Source: Fasciolopsis buskii (taxonomy: Eukaryota > Platyhelminthes > Trematoda > Plagiorchiida > Fasciolidae). Taken from it: a stretch of DNA of 64,000 nucleotides. The position numbers were made by a program, and so were the translations under genes. Below are positions 25,681 through 40,500 of this stretch, piece after piece; position 1 is the first letter of the stretch, and every line of letters starts with the position of its first letter. The notes below the pieces were generated by a model that worked only from the letters and a program-made list of their open reading frames with translations, did no database searches and was not told the DNA's origin. The stretch is taken from NCBI GenBank assembly GCA_008360955.1, contig LUCM01000641.1, forward strand, positions 74,020 to 138,019, in the 5' to 3' direction.

Positions 25681-28600
25681 CAGATCACGATGAACGGCTA
25701 CTTTACCCCTAATAGCATGAAAGAGCTGACCAAAAAGATGTGTTAACTAGAGTCGGAGCAACCCATTGCGCTCAGACTGACTGACAGCTTTCCATGGTCA
25801 TCTGATGATTTGCAGGATCAGTGTCAGTTTTGCGAGTAGGTCAACGGGCCCGTGGTCAGTGATATACATCGACACTTAAGCTTGAAAATTACGGTGCAAG
25901 TTAAAGCAAACAACACTGTTCATAAGACAGAAAAATACGGGCAGGACATACTTTCAGGTTTAGGAGTCGTTTTCTTTCGTGGTTGCTGTTGTGGATGTTG
26001 CTGATGCTGTTTTTGTTGAGACGCTCGTTCCATTTCTGACTGGAACAGTGTCAACTTGGTTTCTAAAGGTGCGAGTTTCGATTTGAGCAGAACTCGTTTG
26101 CTGTGGATGTCCGCAATCCGAACAGGGGGGGACTGAGCTGGATTGGATTCCTTCAAAAGCTTCATGCTGTCATCAATCCAAGTCTAAAATAAATTAACCC
26201 ACCAAAAAACAAATGAGAAAATTTGTGACGAAGGGATTTATTTGTTTTATTGTAAATCGCTGTGTAGTAAAAATATTTCAGAGAAAACTGACCGGCGGTG
26301 CTGCTGTTGTTTGGTAACCCCGATCTATAAAAGCTTTATTGGAAAACCTACAACGTAAACGAGCGTATTATGTGTGAATTCTTTTGCATTCAAAGACGCA
26401 ATTTGGTGGTCTACTGTGAGTTTTGTCAACTGTTCTGCTTTCACTGACGAAGAGCATTTATTTTGATTCGGGTGATAGCGATTAGATTACATCCTGAGAC
26501 AATTGAACGTGAAAGCCAGAGACTAGTTGCAGACTGTGAGAAGTTGGTAAATGTCGGATAACCCATAGTTAGATCATTAATTTTAGATTCTGGAGCTTGT
26601 CTTCGACCACACTGCATAATGACAGATCCCATGGATTACACAAGGCAGTTGTTGCTGAAACGCGCAAGCTTTGTAGAGCCGAATCATAGGCGCCGCATGA
26701 AAAAAACGCCTCATTTTACTGTATTCTGCTGTGATGATATTAGACGACATGTCATGGACACAGACTTGATTTCATCGGGTTGCCGTACATATTTAGCAAG
26801 TGTGGGAGGTCGCCTAAACCTGGAAAACGGAATGCCGCTTAAGTTAAAAGGGCAACAAAGACGATAGCAAATACAGAACCGAAAGTCTCACCGTTAACTC
26901 TGTGGTCAACTTTTCTAAAGACTCCATTTCGGACTCATCGAAAAGTGGGACAAAGGGCGGTTCTGGTTTCTCTTCTTTCACATCAACTGGTTTCGATTTT
27001 TCACCTGTATCTTCCAGTCGTTCATTTTTCTGCTGTTCCTCATCTGCCCGTGTATCTTCGTTTCCAGACACGTTAGTCGAAGGTACAGTTGGAGTTGGAG
27101 GATGCACAGTCATATTAAGTTCTTCAGTTGTTTCTCTTTCTGGTGCTGGTTGATCGGCAGGGATTGATGATTTATTTTTATCTCGTGATTGTTTCTGTTC
27201 GAACTTTTTCCTCTCTCTTATTGATTGGTCCAATTTGAAGAGCACATTGTTTAAGTTCCGCATTCTAACCAGTGAATCGAGGGCCTGTGTAATAGTGCTG
27301 TTCAACTCCCCGAAAGCGGCTGGTCGTTTTTGTGCTTCTGTAACTCGGACATTGATGGGCAAATAGGTACGACGCAATTCCAAAAGCTTTTCTTCGTAAA
27401 CCTGATTTCGATTCAAAGGAAATTGTACTGTACCGTTCAATGGGCAAAGCGATACTTTCAGAGAAAGAGCTTCGCTTCGTGTAAATGCAAAGAAAAAGTG
27501 TTTCCAAATGAGGAATAGGTTTAGAGGGAAAATGGACAGACGGATGCAATGACAAAAATAAGGAATATCCTGTGACCTCACCGTCGCATGCAAAATTACT
27601 CAATTATCTGGATCCAGACAAGCTAATGAGGAAAATAGTTAGCTTGACAAATCTTTCAATAGGCCAGTCGACGCATCACATTCCTCGGAATACCAAAGGC
27701 AGATATAGAAAAACCACGCAAAGTATCCACATTTATTCAAACGTTAGACAACAACGGTGTAAGCACACGCGACTTCTCTGAATCACGCTGCAAAAATCAA
27801 TAAAAACGACTCAACGAAGAGTAATTGATGAAGTTGTATTTCTAATGCACGGAAACGGTTTAGGTTACTTCAGGCTATACAGCCATTAAACCCGCACCAA
27901 GGTGCTCAAAGCACCATCTACTCAACCAGAAACAACAACCAAAAATAATGAAAGAGCGATTGCAAAATAGTGAGTTAAAAATCCACATAGAGGAAGAAAG
28001 GTCTCAAATGCAAAAATGCCACTAACGAACTGCTGCACCAAGCCATATCAGTTACTGTCTTCAACCCCAAACAGGCAACCTCATTGCAACTAAACCATTC
28101 AGTTCACTAGTTAAAGCTTTCACACATTTTATCCATGCCATCGACTGGCCACCTCGACACATCGTCCAACGATTCCCTGCCTCGCAGAACAGTGAACAAC
28201 GAAGAATTCGTTCACCGGGCATGCGCAAAACATTTCCCAACTACCACAACCAATTCTCATTCACTGTGTTCTAAAGGCCGAACACTTGAACCCAGCACCT
28301 TATGCCTAATTTCCGAATTACTCACAAAAGCTTCCCAATACACTCTAACAGTATTACGAAGACAACTGTGCCGTAGAGCAACATCGACCTCACCGTTGGT
28401 ATTTCTACTCGACCGCTGATTGATAACCGGATATCACAAAACCGCATGAGACAGAACGGCCAAACTAACTAAATCTATCCAACTCATTCACTTGCTTCCC
28501 TACACGAACAAGGCTCAGATTTGAGCATATCCAGTCTTGGAACAGCATTTTACACTTCCAAGGCGCAAAATGCATATCAAACGTGCCCGCATTATCGTTT

Positions 28601-31600
28601 AATCGACCGAGAAAAAGCTCCAACTCGCTTGAATCTTCACTCGGCAGCACAAGTCGTAGCACAAATCGGGGGTGTGTAGAACATGTTCCTAGGATCTAAC
28701 ATTCGTCACATAGTAAACATGTGATCGATTCACCCTCAACTGAGACGGAAACCAGCTCCTTTCTCACATGAAGAAGGATGGTGGCAGGCCATCTGGTCTA
28801 ACTGCCTTATACCCTTTAAGAAAACCCATCTCCTCATCACCTCAATTTCCCATGGAGGGCTGGTATTCATTTTCATCCGCTCACTTGCAGGCATTAGTGG
28901 GAAGTTCAGTGTCGTTCTGGGCCAAATTAACTGCTCCCTGATGTGTTCTAGCCAAAGCATCATCCCACACTGTTGAGAATAAATCAAGATGCCATCAGAT
29001 TCCCTAATCATCTAGCTTACACTCGGTTTCTGTGGACCAGGATTATTAGTCAGTCGGCAATGGTCGCGACTGTTGCCGACAGCCGCAGTCTTTTCCATCT
29101 CCTTACATTTTCCCGCTCACCACTGATGCCGGTTCTTGGTAAGTTGACGTCCCAGGGATCTGCATCTCTCACTGGATGTTGCATTTGGAAGGATGGATCT
29201 GCGGCCATCCAATAGTGCAACTGAAGTCGGTATATCCATCGGTTCTGCGGTTTATGTGGCAAGGAATCCTGAGCGGCGGATGCCACCGAGCACAGGATCA
29301 CTTTTATCTATTCCCAATGCTTGCCCGGATCCTCGACATTTTGTTGGGATGGCAACGGCATTGAGAGTTCCGACTGGAATAGTACTCAGCGATTGCCGTC
29401 TAGAATGGGATTTGGCAGACAAATGGCTTTTGTATTGATATGACCACAGACTGGGGGCGAAGCACGGTCTGAGTTCAGAGGTGTTAACCAGAATGATCGG
29501 CAACTCCTGAGTTATCCACGCCACTGATGAACGACGGCAACGCAACTGATCTGAGCCCAATGTCGTAGAAAAAAGGGGTCGGCATGTGAGCCGATGTCGC
29601 TTTGTATGATAACGGTTGATGTTCATCTGAAACAGCCTGCGATCAGAGCAAACCGGGATTAGACGACCTCCGTTGTCGGTCCGATTTGCTGGGACAAAAA
29701 ATATGTCGGCAATTTACCTCTCTGTCTCCGCTAAGTACCCAAGTTTGACGCTAAACTCACCAGCAAGGACCACGACGTCCGGTGGATGCACATTACAGAG
29801 CAACCGAGATGACTCCTGGTAGAACTTCCTTTGCGCCTCCTGGGAGCTACAACCAGTGCGTGCAAACCCAGACACGACGGAAAAACGACACTCCAATCGA
29901 CTTCTACTGGCACCTACGGAACTGTACAACCGAACTGCATATAAACGACTGTTGAGTGGGATCCAGCGTAAGTGCAAGCACCGCCCGCATCATAGCGATT
30001 TCAATGTCAGCCTGATCACGAACGCTCGCAGCCGGATCACCGGACAGGTGGAGAATGAAGCAAGGTTGCATCTTGGCTACGAAGAGTGACCACGGAAATG
30101 GGATCCTGTATGCACGTTTTGGAGACAGCATACGTCTATTTTGAAAGTGTTGTGTTCTAGCTAGGACGGCTTATCGCTCTACTGGGGTGAGTGTGTGGAC
30201 ATTGAAGGCATCCAAATGAAGTGAACACTTAGGCCGAAGTAATGTTTGCGAACTATTTCTTCCCCTTCCCTTAATGCTGTTATCAGATAAATACGTCGAG
30301 CTGCAGGTTTTCATGGCATACTGCGTGATTCCCACATCAGAAGAATGGAAATGAAAAAGCTTCCTCGCAGAAAGCATGAGGAGATAATCGGTTTGTTGAT
30401 ACTTTGCGGATGTTTACGCTACTGAAAGGATTTATCTTTGAGAACTCTAACCGGTCTGTGAGCATGCAACTCTTGGGAAAGGGCGGCTGTTTAACTTTGA
30501 ACAATGATGGTGATGATATTCTTCGTTCATTTTCTCGTCGAATAGATGGTCTCGTGAGGCAGCAACCAAAACCAAGACACTCGCGCAAGTTTGATGACTT
30601 TGAAACTGTCTGTTGGTAAAGTGTAAGAACGGCTGCCGGTATCACCAAGGCAAGAGGTGATATGGATCAGTATAGCAACCACCAGTGTTCTTGCATTGGA
30701 AACCTTTTTTTCGTATTGTTTTCTCCACCTCCTATTCTGCAGTCAATTTTTCATTATTCCCCGTTCTTTTTCTGCTTGAGCATATGATGCAGTTAGGCAG
30801 CAACCACAACCCGAGCATATTGGTGGAAGGTTAGTGGTTACGCTAACTGAACTGAACTGATCACTACTTCACTTCTAACTAGCCAAAGCAAAGTCAAAAT
30901 GCACAATAACCTTGGATAACTTGGGAAATATCCGGTTGGCTAAAACACGAATGCTGCAAGATATCGAACAAAAACTTCGATATACTGAAGAGAAAGCAAA
31001 CATCACACTACTTCATCGAGATAGTCGAGGGTCGCGAGAAGAATAGATGAACCATTAAAATGATTCACACAAACTGCATGCAACACTTCGCATCGGTTCC
31101 TCTGAATTGCGATTAAGCAAATTATAAGGCGACAACTGTGACGTGGGACGGACTAAAATGACTGAATGTGCCCGGGGAAAGCAATATTCTATAAAACATC
31201 AGATTCATTACCAAAATTCCTAGATTGTAACCAAGCTGCAGAGCATAATTAATACACAGGCATTTTCAGTGGATGGAACTCAATTTTTGCCCATTTATTC
31301 ACCAATGAAAATAGATGGCCATATTACCTCTCTGGGCGTTTTGGAATCTTGTTCTTCAAACCACTCCAAAGTTTTGGTGAGCATGGCAGACAGGTTTTGA
31401 CGTTCTTCGGCGGTCGAGTGGTTGATGTACACCGCGGTCTCGATTTCTTGGCGCATTGTGAAGATTGAAGACTCTAGTTCATTGGCCATCTTTTCACGTT
31501 CCTGTCTGGCATGATCCGCTCGACGCAAATCCGACAACCTAGATAGGGAATGACAGACATGAGACAGAGGGAGAGAACGAATAGGTGGGTGAACTCAAAA

Positions 31601-34514
31601 GTAAATTAATTACTAACTCAATGAAATGAAACCATGCGCATTTGGACGTTCACTGCTTATAGACGATGCACTATCCCGACCCAGTGAAGCTGAAAGTTGC
31701 TAAAAGAACAGAGAAAATTAATCTTTAGTCACGCAAACAAAAAACTGTTGTTGTCGTCCGAACTGGTCTTTCAGGCATTTTCGATAGCATGAATTCCACT
31801 TCCGATATTCTTCCGCAAAAAAACTATTTTTGACATACTCTAAACATTGCGCGGTGGACATTTTTATGTGATCGATAAACCTGTGAAATTCTTAATTTTC
31901 TGATCGTTTATCTCTCGAAGTCACTAAACAAAACTAGCTTACCAATAAACGCGCGGCCCCTTCTACGTCGATCTTTATTTCTCTGTCACTAGTGTGGGGG
32001 TACTCTGTTCGAATTTTGCATTCTGATTCCCTCAATGGCCCAACGAATGAGTTTTTACTGCTGCCTAAAGCTAAGGATTTTCAGGGTTTATGTTTGCGCA
32101 ATTGTTCCCAATTTAAGGATATTATTATCCTATTAGGCCATGTATTCAATGTGATCGGTGATTTATTGTGTCACCCATCCTGATGTAGTGTGAGACACCT
32201 AATCCAATGTTCCCCTGGCAGAGTGGTCGGTCAAGTCACCGTCGCGCCTGCTCGGATATCATTGTGCTATCGCTTGTGAAAACCAAAACGAGAGCAACAC
32301 TGACACCGTGCACACGACAATAGAGGATGAGTGCATAAACGCGGCACCGATAAAACCTGCTTACACCATCTAGTATGTTAGTGCACGCTGAATATCACTT
32401 AGATCATTCTAAATTGGTCATATTTCTGCAGGTTTTCTGGTAACAGAATACACCCTGGAGGTTGGTCATTCACTCAAATCCTGATCTGCCTCCATGCAAT
32501 GTATTCATACTGTTAAATATCGAACACATGATACAGGAAATATGCTATGCTTCCGTGCAAAATGTGATAAAGGCTCTATTGATTAATCGCTTCCGATTAG
32601 TCTAATCTAGTCCGTAGACAGTCTGCCATTGCGTTATCGCTGATGGAGAGCACTGAGAAAGCGTAGTAACAAGAAAAAATACGGTGACGAAATAACACTG
32701 ATGGAGGAAACAAATAAAAACTTACAGCTCGATAGACTTCGCTATGTCAGCTTCCGATGGAATAGGGCCGTACAATAATTCCTGATGGAATACTATTCGC
32801 TCGACAAACGGTTTTAGCTCCTCCTGGAATAAGAAAAAGAGCAGTTCAGCAAAAAAATACAATCAACTTCTGCCAGTAATTCGTCCACGAAAAGCAAAAA
32901 AGAGCAAATGAGCAACACTTAGCAACAACAATTGTCTTCTAAGCATGTCATCAAGCGAAAGGTGATAAAGTACAAACAATGGAATCATGGTGAGAGCGGG
33001 ATGAAAGTGGTCACGGATAAGCAAAGCAACACAAAGCGAAGATCCGAGTCATGAATAGAGATACGACTTTGTGGACAAGGAAACTCAGTAACTCGGTACT
33101 CATGTGCTTTAGCTGATAGGTGGGAGAAAACCAATTGATATGTCATTCGACTAAAGGCCATGCGATATAATCAGTAGCACGATTACATGCAAAAGCATAC
33201 ACTCGTAACGCGATTCTTTGTGCTAGAGGTGAAAGGAGAAGGATCACCTTGGTCTTATTTTTCTGAGTTTCCTGAATTTTTTCGGTGATGTTAGTCATCC
33301 CAAATGTTGTCTGACTGACCTGTACAAGAAAAGGATGATGAGGTGGGTAACTGTGTAATTAGCATGCATGCATCGACAATAAATTGAACAAAATAACTCA
33401 AGAAACCACTCGGGACAATCTAAAAACATTTACGGTGATCTAACAGTCAAACACAGAACAAAGCTGGAGGGATATCGCACACCGCGTCAAAATGCCCACT
33501 GAACATTTTGGGGCCCGCGAAAAAGGGTGAGAATGTTGTTTTTTGTCTGTTAGGAAACAGTATAGAACTTTGCTTATGGTTAGGGTGACGAGATCAAACA
33601 TGGGGATTCAATTGACATATTTGGACGAGACGACTACAGGACCAGCTAACACGACTAGCCACTAGGCAATTGCATGATGGTTGTCACAGGAAGCTGATGT
33701 GTAACAACTACAATTTAACAGTTTAGACAGAAAACAGGCATTGGTTCTAGTAGCCAATAAATGATAAACAACAAACGGTTGGGTATGCACGGATGCAAAC
33801 TTTCGAAACCACGTATTCCACTTAGAGGCATCCAAGTTGCATTCCTCAAACTTAAGCGGATTGTTTTTCATTAGCGCTAAAAGTGCGCGAAATTCTCCGA
33901 CGGAAGCCTGATCAATTTTACAGAGCCAAGCAACGTCTATTCAAAACAGCAATTTTTGCACATAAGTGTGCCCATTAAAGTTGTCTGTGCATATCTTACC
34001 CGTTTTCCCTACGATTTTTGAAAACGATTCAGTCCAATTTTTGCTTCTAATTCACATCAATGCGTACTCAATGAGAAATGGACGAGAAACAGAAAATGGT
34101 ACAAAAGCATTGAACCAAATAATACTTTAGAAGAGATTTCTAATGCCAAAACGACACTGACCGTCATTACGGGATATCTCAAGGGTACGGGCAAAACATG
34201 CCGGAACCACAACAATCGATCTAGACTTAATGCTTCTTCCGCATACGCGAGGAAAATTTTGCCGATATACGGTCCCCTAGGATGACATATTTACGGGCTT
34301 AAATAACTGAAAACTTATGCAATTCTCCCAACTTCTTTTTTTTGAGAACATTCGACTTTGGACCAAAACATTTACAGAAAGCACTCGAACACAGTTACGT
34401 TGTCGTTCAGAAGGTCGAGAAATACTTCTAACTCACGTAAACCTTAATCCCGTAGCACAAAGTCGTCCTGATTTAGTCGCACAGTTCCTTGTTCAATAAG
34501 TTTACTCCAGCAAC

Positions 34515-34556
<42 letters not shown>

Positions 34557-37500
34557 ATTACGGCCAAAGGATAGAGCGAGGCGAAAGAAACACTGAAGAG
34601 TTAACTATGCACATGAATGCTCTTCCAAGGTCTATGCCCGAGACATCAGTTATCCATAGGGATAAATGGTTCCTCCGTGATCTTGTATTACTACCCCGGT
34701 GGGCAAATTGAATTAGAGGGTTGATTTAAGGGAGCACATTCTCCACCTTTGACCAAATGGTCTAAACTACAGGGCAATCAAACGATTTGAAGGTTACGTA
34801 ACCCTGTGGGGGGCGAGTGACTGGATTACTCAGTTTACGCGCTCTTGAGATAAATAAAGCCATCCTGGGCGCCCAAGGCAGTCGTCCGCCATAGATGCTG
34901 ATGAGCAAAGAATCGCACACCGACCGTGAAGCCTAACAAATACCAATTTCCATGAGGAACTCCAGTCGGGTAGTCGCAAATAGAGAAAAACGAGCTCTTC
35001 TGGTTCATCTTCAACAAGAGGGCGCCGTAGAATCGCACAGTCGACTGACTTGAACATAATTTTCAGATTATTGAAAACAGAAATTATGGGATTGAGGAAA
35101 GCACATCCGTGTAAATATCTAGACCGAACGAGAGAATTGTATCGGAAAATCGATGCACGGTTTTTTTGTCTTTTATTGGAAATGTTATACTGTTACTAAC
35201 ACCGTGTTGTTAGTAGACATGATTACAAAATCTACCAACAGCGCTATTAACTAACTAACTCCAATGCCAAATCTTCGTCACCGTCATTGGAAAAAGAAAA
35301 CCTAGCAAATTCAGCAACCTTGTACTTTTTAGAATGCTCATCTCTTACAAGACCGTTAGTTATGGTAAAACACGGAAAGCTACCTGCATCGTTTCATTTC
35401 CAAGCATGGATGAAAGACCCGATGAACTGTTCCGTCTCATGCTCTAGGCGAGGCACCTGACTGAGTCAGCGAGCCGTCGGTTTTCGCGGATTAACACCAC
35501 TAACCGATCGGTAAACTTTTCAGCTACTGTCAATAGCCGCAGCTGTTTCCTTTCCTCTCCATTCATTTGCCCATCAGTAACCGCGCTCTTTTTCTCATAC
35601 TCCTGCCCAACTGAAGTCTCAAAATTTTGTGGATCTCGTTGAACACGGCATCCTGAGTGCGGATTGATGAGCAACTAACAGCCGATGTCGAAGAAGTCCA
35701 TCTTTGTGAGGCACCTGTCCTAGGATCTTTTGTGCCATCTACGGCGCAGTGCAGACCATCTTGGCCTGCTTTCAATGTGCGGTTCTATGCGTTGTGGGAT
35801 GTTGTACTACTCAGTCACCCAGTCTAGAGTAGACCTCTTCATTTGAGAATGCATTTCTAGCCTTTGCGCAAGCAAGCCCTTTTGGCAAGATAACAGCATC
35901 ATTCCAGACGAGCCGGTGGCCGGTTGCTCAGTTCATACTCCTCTTCTGAAAATCCTTGTCAGGTCAGTGGAGCATGATGAGGAGCAACAGCCTCATTTAG
36001 CTGGCCATACTCGCCACGTCTCCAGCGCGCTCTTGTGATATTTTTAGGGAGATAGCTATTCAGGCGGAACCCAAAACATCCTCGGCACTGCCGCTGCTTG
36101 TCCGTGACCGTTTATTTGGTGGGCTTGAGTCTACCTTGCCCATGGTTAACCGCCTGGATGGTAACCGTTTTCCTATCCAAAACCCAGGGGTGGGCCCAGT
36201 AGCATGCATCTTTGCCGCTGGTGTGCGCGGTGTTTCCCTCTCTTCCTCGCTGACAAGTGGGTGGGCTAGCTGCGCAAATTATGCACCTTCCTCGGTGGAA
36301 TTGCTCAGTCAAAGAAAAATTAGGTCATTCAACAGTGAGGTGAAACTATGGGTCATGGAGCCTCACGTTCGCATCGTTGTCTCCAATATCAGTGTGCGCT
36401 AGGGCGGAGGCTGTTATTGTGTATCTAGGATCAAAGCTTCTTTCCGTATTGGGGCGCACCGACACCTAATCTAATCTTCTTCGGTTTCAAGGCACTTACT
36501 CCAGTCTACATAATTGTGCAACTGTACAGTGTCGTGTTTTATATGCAATTTTATCCATTCGGAAACACCGTCTACCAATCTTGTGGCTGGGGATTGCGAC
36601 AGTCTTGGATCTGCGCGCCAAAATCAGTAAAGAATTGCGCACGCGATACAAGGTGACCAAATGCACCGACTGCCGTATATGAAACATGAAGCAAAAATAG
36701 TCAAAGGGAATGGATACGGCGTAAAACTAAACTGATCAGTATATAAAATCATTTCTTGGATGAATCTCAGAGAACGGCGGAGTGCACTTACATTTTCTGC
36801 AGTCTGGTTATTTGTGCTTGTCTCGTTTACACTCGTCTGATTTACTGGTTTAGAACTGTTCGATTCATTCTCCGCATCAGCCGCGGCACCCTCTGTAGCA
36901 TTGGCTGCGTCTGTAGCATCCGCAGTTTTTTTATTCCCACCGACACCGAAGAATCCGCTGATCGTATTGCCGAGCTCTGAGGTAGATTGGAATTGGATAG
37001 AGCATGTGGATGAGAATGTAAAAGAACGAAATAAATATCCGTATAACAGGCATGGAGCAATACCTGAAAGACAAAAATATAGGGTAGTTCCATCGATTCA
37101 ATTTAGTTTATTCCCGTTGTGGTCATTTTTCTTCTAGTCTGTATCAGGATCGTCCACGCCCTTTGATATTTGAGGAGCAACAGTGAGATACGATGTGACA
37201 AGTGGAATTACCCTAATGATGACGCAAAAGACGTTGATGAATGATGAGATGTTGCAAAAAGTTGTAACTCAGTAAATTTGAAAAGCAGCAATTAAAATGA
37301 TGCAATCTGACTGCGTAACAAATAAACGAGCTGTCAATTTCCTGAGAAACTTGCGTCGCAAGGTGCCGATTTTAGCATACTGGGCAAATCGTCCATTTAT
37401 TTTCTTAGGAAGGAAAATGTATTATGGTCGATGGCCATTCCAAGGTTTTTGCGGCCGCAGATTTTATCCCTGCTATTAATTTTCTAAAAAAATCTGCTCT

Positions 37501-40500
37501 TTTCTCAATATTTCGAAATTGACGTTATTTTAAATATTGCGCGGTTGAATATTTTTATATGACCACGAAAAGATTCATAAAAGCCCGTTTTGTGATTGGC
37601 TAGTTCACACATCGATCAAGGCCGCCCAACAAACTACATTAACGATAGAGCTCACTGGAATTCTGACTTGTGTTGGTGGGTCACCAATAAACGCACGGCA
37701 GTACCCCGTGCTCGTCTTCTTTCTTCCGCTAGCGGCCTGGGCTAGCTGCTCGTATTTCGCGCCGCTTATTGTTAGCTGTGGCTGCTCATTCAAGGGAGCA
37801 GCAGACCTGCCCCACTCGTTGTGCGACTAAGGGAATTGAATCTTGAGCTCGAACTTTTGTGTCTCCAACCTCCGTGTGTTTGTTCGTGTCCTACTAGACT
37901 ACAGGCCGTGCTCCTGGGATATCGTGCACTGCGAGTACTTGTGTTTTGTGCTTCAGTGTGTGCATAGAGCAACCAAACTCGGCAACATAACAAAATGCAT
38001 CCGACGTTTGGATACAAACGGGTGCTAATCATCTGGTTAAACAAACGACCAGTAACGGATTGCAGCACTTACCAAACGATCGATAACTGGATGTCACACC
38101 CTCACAGCGTTGGACTCAGATTGACCATGTTGCCATCGGTTCTGGATGGCTTTGGTCTGTGCTTGCATTTGTTTGCGCTAAGTCTGTAATCACAACAACA
38201 TGAAAACTGCGAGCTCTGTACAGCTGACTCTACAGGATAGTTGCCGACTTCGGTTCCAGTCGGAACTTTTATTGCGATTGTGGGTTAAACAATCGCTGGA
38301 CGTGAATGCAAATTCGAGTCCAAATGGCAGAGTACCGTTTTTCTCATAGTACTAGCAAAATATCATGGGAATCTTCCGTGAATAATCCATAGTTTAGGCG
38401 TAATGCACTGGGTCCTGGGGTCCAGTGTTTAAAACAGGCACCGCATATAAGTAGGTTGAGGTGGTTGGGCCATGTTTTCTGCTAGCCCAGTGGACGACTG
38501 CCTCGTTTAATGCTGTTTTCCAAGGTCTGCCATAGTTGGAGGATGGGTCGGTGGCCAGTCGATGACACGGGAAAAGAGTATGAATTTAACTGGTGGACTG
38601 GCTCGTTTAGGTGCACATAAGTTGCTCGTTTGGGGTCAGCAAGATCCCCGAAGTAACGTTTGGAGACGGTGGATAATTCAGAGCAGTACAGCAGTCAGTC
38701 ACGTCCTTGCGTTTGAGACCTTCCTTCATCTGCGTATATTCTTAACTAACTATTTTGCATTCGATTTTCCACTGCAGCCCCGTTCTTTAAGTAGCTAGAA
38801 CTATGAGGTAGCAACAGCAGTCAGAGCACGCTGCTGCAGGGCTAGTGGGTGCGCAAACTGCACTGACCTTAGACTTTTAAACTGCCCCTTGAGCTGCGCC
38901 GTCCTTACCAACAAATGTGCTGGGTCCGGAAGCAAATGGTTTGAATAAATCAAGTGGGAAAGAAACCAATAACAGGAAACTATTTGGGATACGGTTGCAT
39001 ATCTTCATATGTTAATGCTGTCTCAACGAATGCAATCGAATGTCTGTGGAAAGCAACACGATTTATAGATGCCCGTGTCTTGGAGATCGGTTGACAAACT
39101 GATAACAACAGTCTTTGTAATTTTTAATGAACTGAACAGTGGTAGCAAGGTGTCATTATACGTACGGTTCCCTAAACACCCACAGCAACTGAATGTTTAA
39201 ATTTCTTGAAGGCTTCATCGATTGGATTGAAGAACGTATCAAAGGGTGTTCTGTCCTGTGACAGGCGCAGAACTGAGCTACAGCTATTTACAAGCGGATG
39301 GGCACAAAAATCACAGTTCCGCGACAATTTAGAACAAACGAGTACCGCGAGGAACAGATTGTCTTTAATAAAAAGGTGAATTTGATTTAATTCAAATGCA
39401 GCACATTTTTGGTGAGGATGGCTTTGTGCAATGAAGAAAGAAACGATCCAATGAGGTTAGGAGACGACCCGAATAGATCATAACCATCCTATGTGGATGG
39501 AGATGATGTGAAATGGTATAGCTTCGGGAGAAATTAGGGGATTATTGTATGACCACAAATCATACGGGAACACTGACGATCACCAAATTTGTTGGCATAC
39601 TGGAATTTCACCTGCGTGTTTATCAGCTTTTCGCATGTCGAAATAAGAGTGAAGGACCACTGAATGCACCTAAGCGTATCGGATACTTACAAGGGTCGGA
39701 GAATACCTGTGGGCACTTTATTGATGAAGAACAACCACCATTTCAATACTAACCACGGGTAACCGGAAAACTGAATCATTCAACCTGGACACAAACACCG
39801 GTGGCATAGTACTGGACTGGTTGTGAATGCAAGTTTTACAGATGCTTACGGAATGCTGCGATTGGCCGGCTATCCTGTTACTAACACGAGATAGAAAAAG
39901 AAGAACAGTGGAATAGAAAGAAGTCCGTGCAAGATAATTGGAACAAAGGGCAAATTAAGAACGACAACCCACAACTTCTTCGTGTGGTTCATAAACAAGA
40001 AAACCAGAGGACCTGCATACATGTGAGAAATTGGAAAGGCCGAAACTGCGGGAGACTGTTCTATTAGGGATCAAAATTTTCAGCTACTAGAGACGGATAA
40101 GAGCTATTCGGCTTTATAGCGGACGACGAACACCTGTTCTTAGCCTTCACGAAAGTGTGGTAGAGTGAACGTTTGAATAGCACCAGTGGTAAAATTCTGA
40201 GCGCCTAAAGCGTGTAGTATGGTCGCGTACATAAGTAAATCCCTAGAGATCTGAGTGTACATGGCTTGGAAAAATGTGGAATAAAACGATTCACGCTAGA
40301 AAGAACGAAGTCGATAAAATTGGAGATAAATACGGGAACCTGCGAAGGGGAAAAACCAATCCCTTCAGAGAGCTGGGGCGGATGAAGTTGATGGGAGATG
40401 ACATGACACAGAGGTCCAATGAGCTAACAGAATGAAAGAAGAAAACACTTGAATACAGAGAAGCGGCATAGGTGAGGATGAGATCGAGAGTTCGAACAAC

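Noticed and set aside
33662..33871. Minus-strand ORF with NPLKFEECNLDASKWNTWFR, considered as a further HYOU1 exon
   Set aside because: It lies in the intron between 33319 and 36792, where the flanking exons already join in phase, and has no similarity to HYOU1. Possibly a gag-like remnant, but not supportable.
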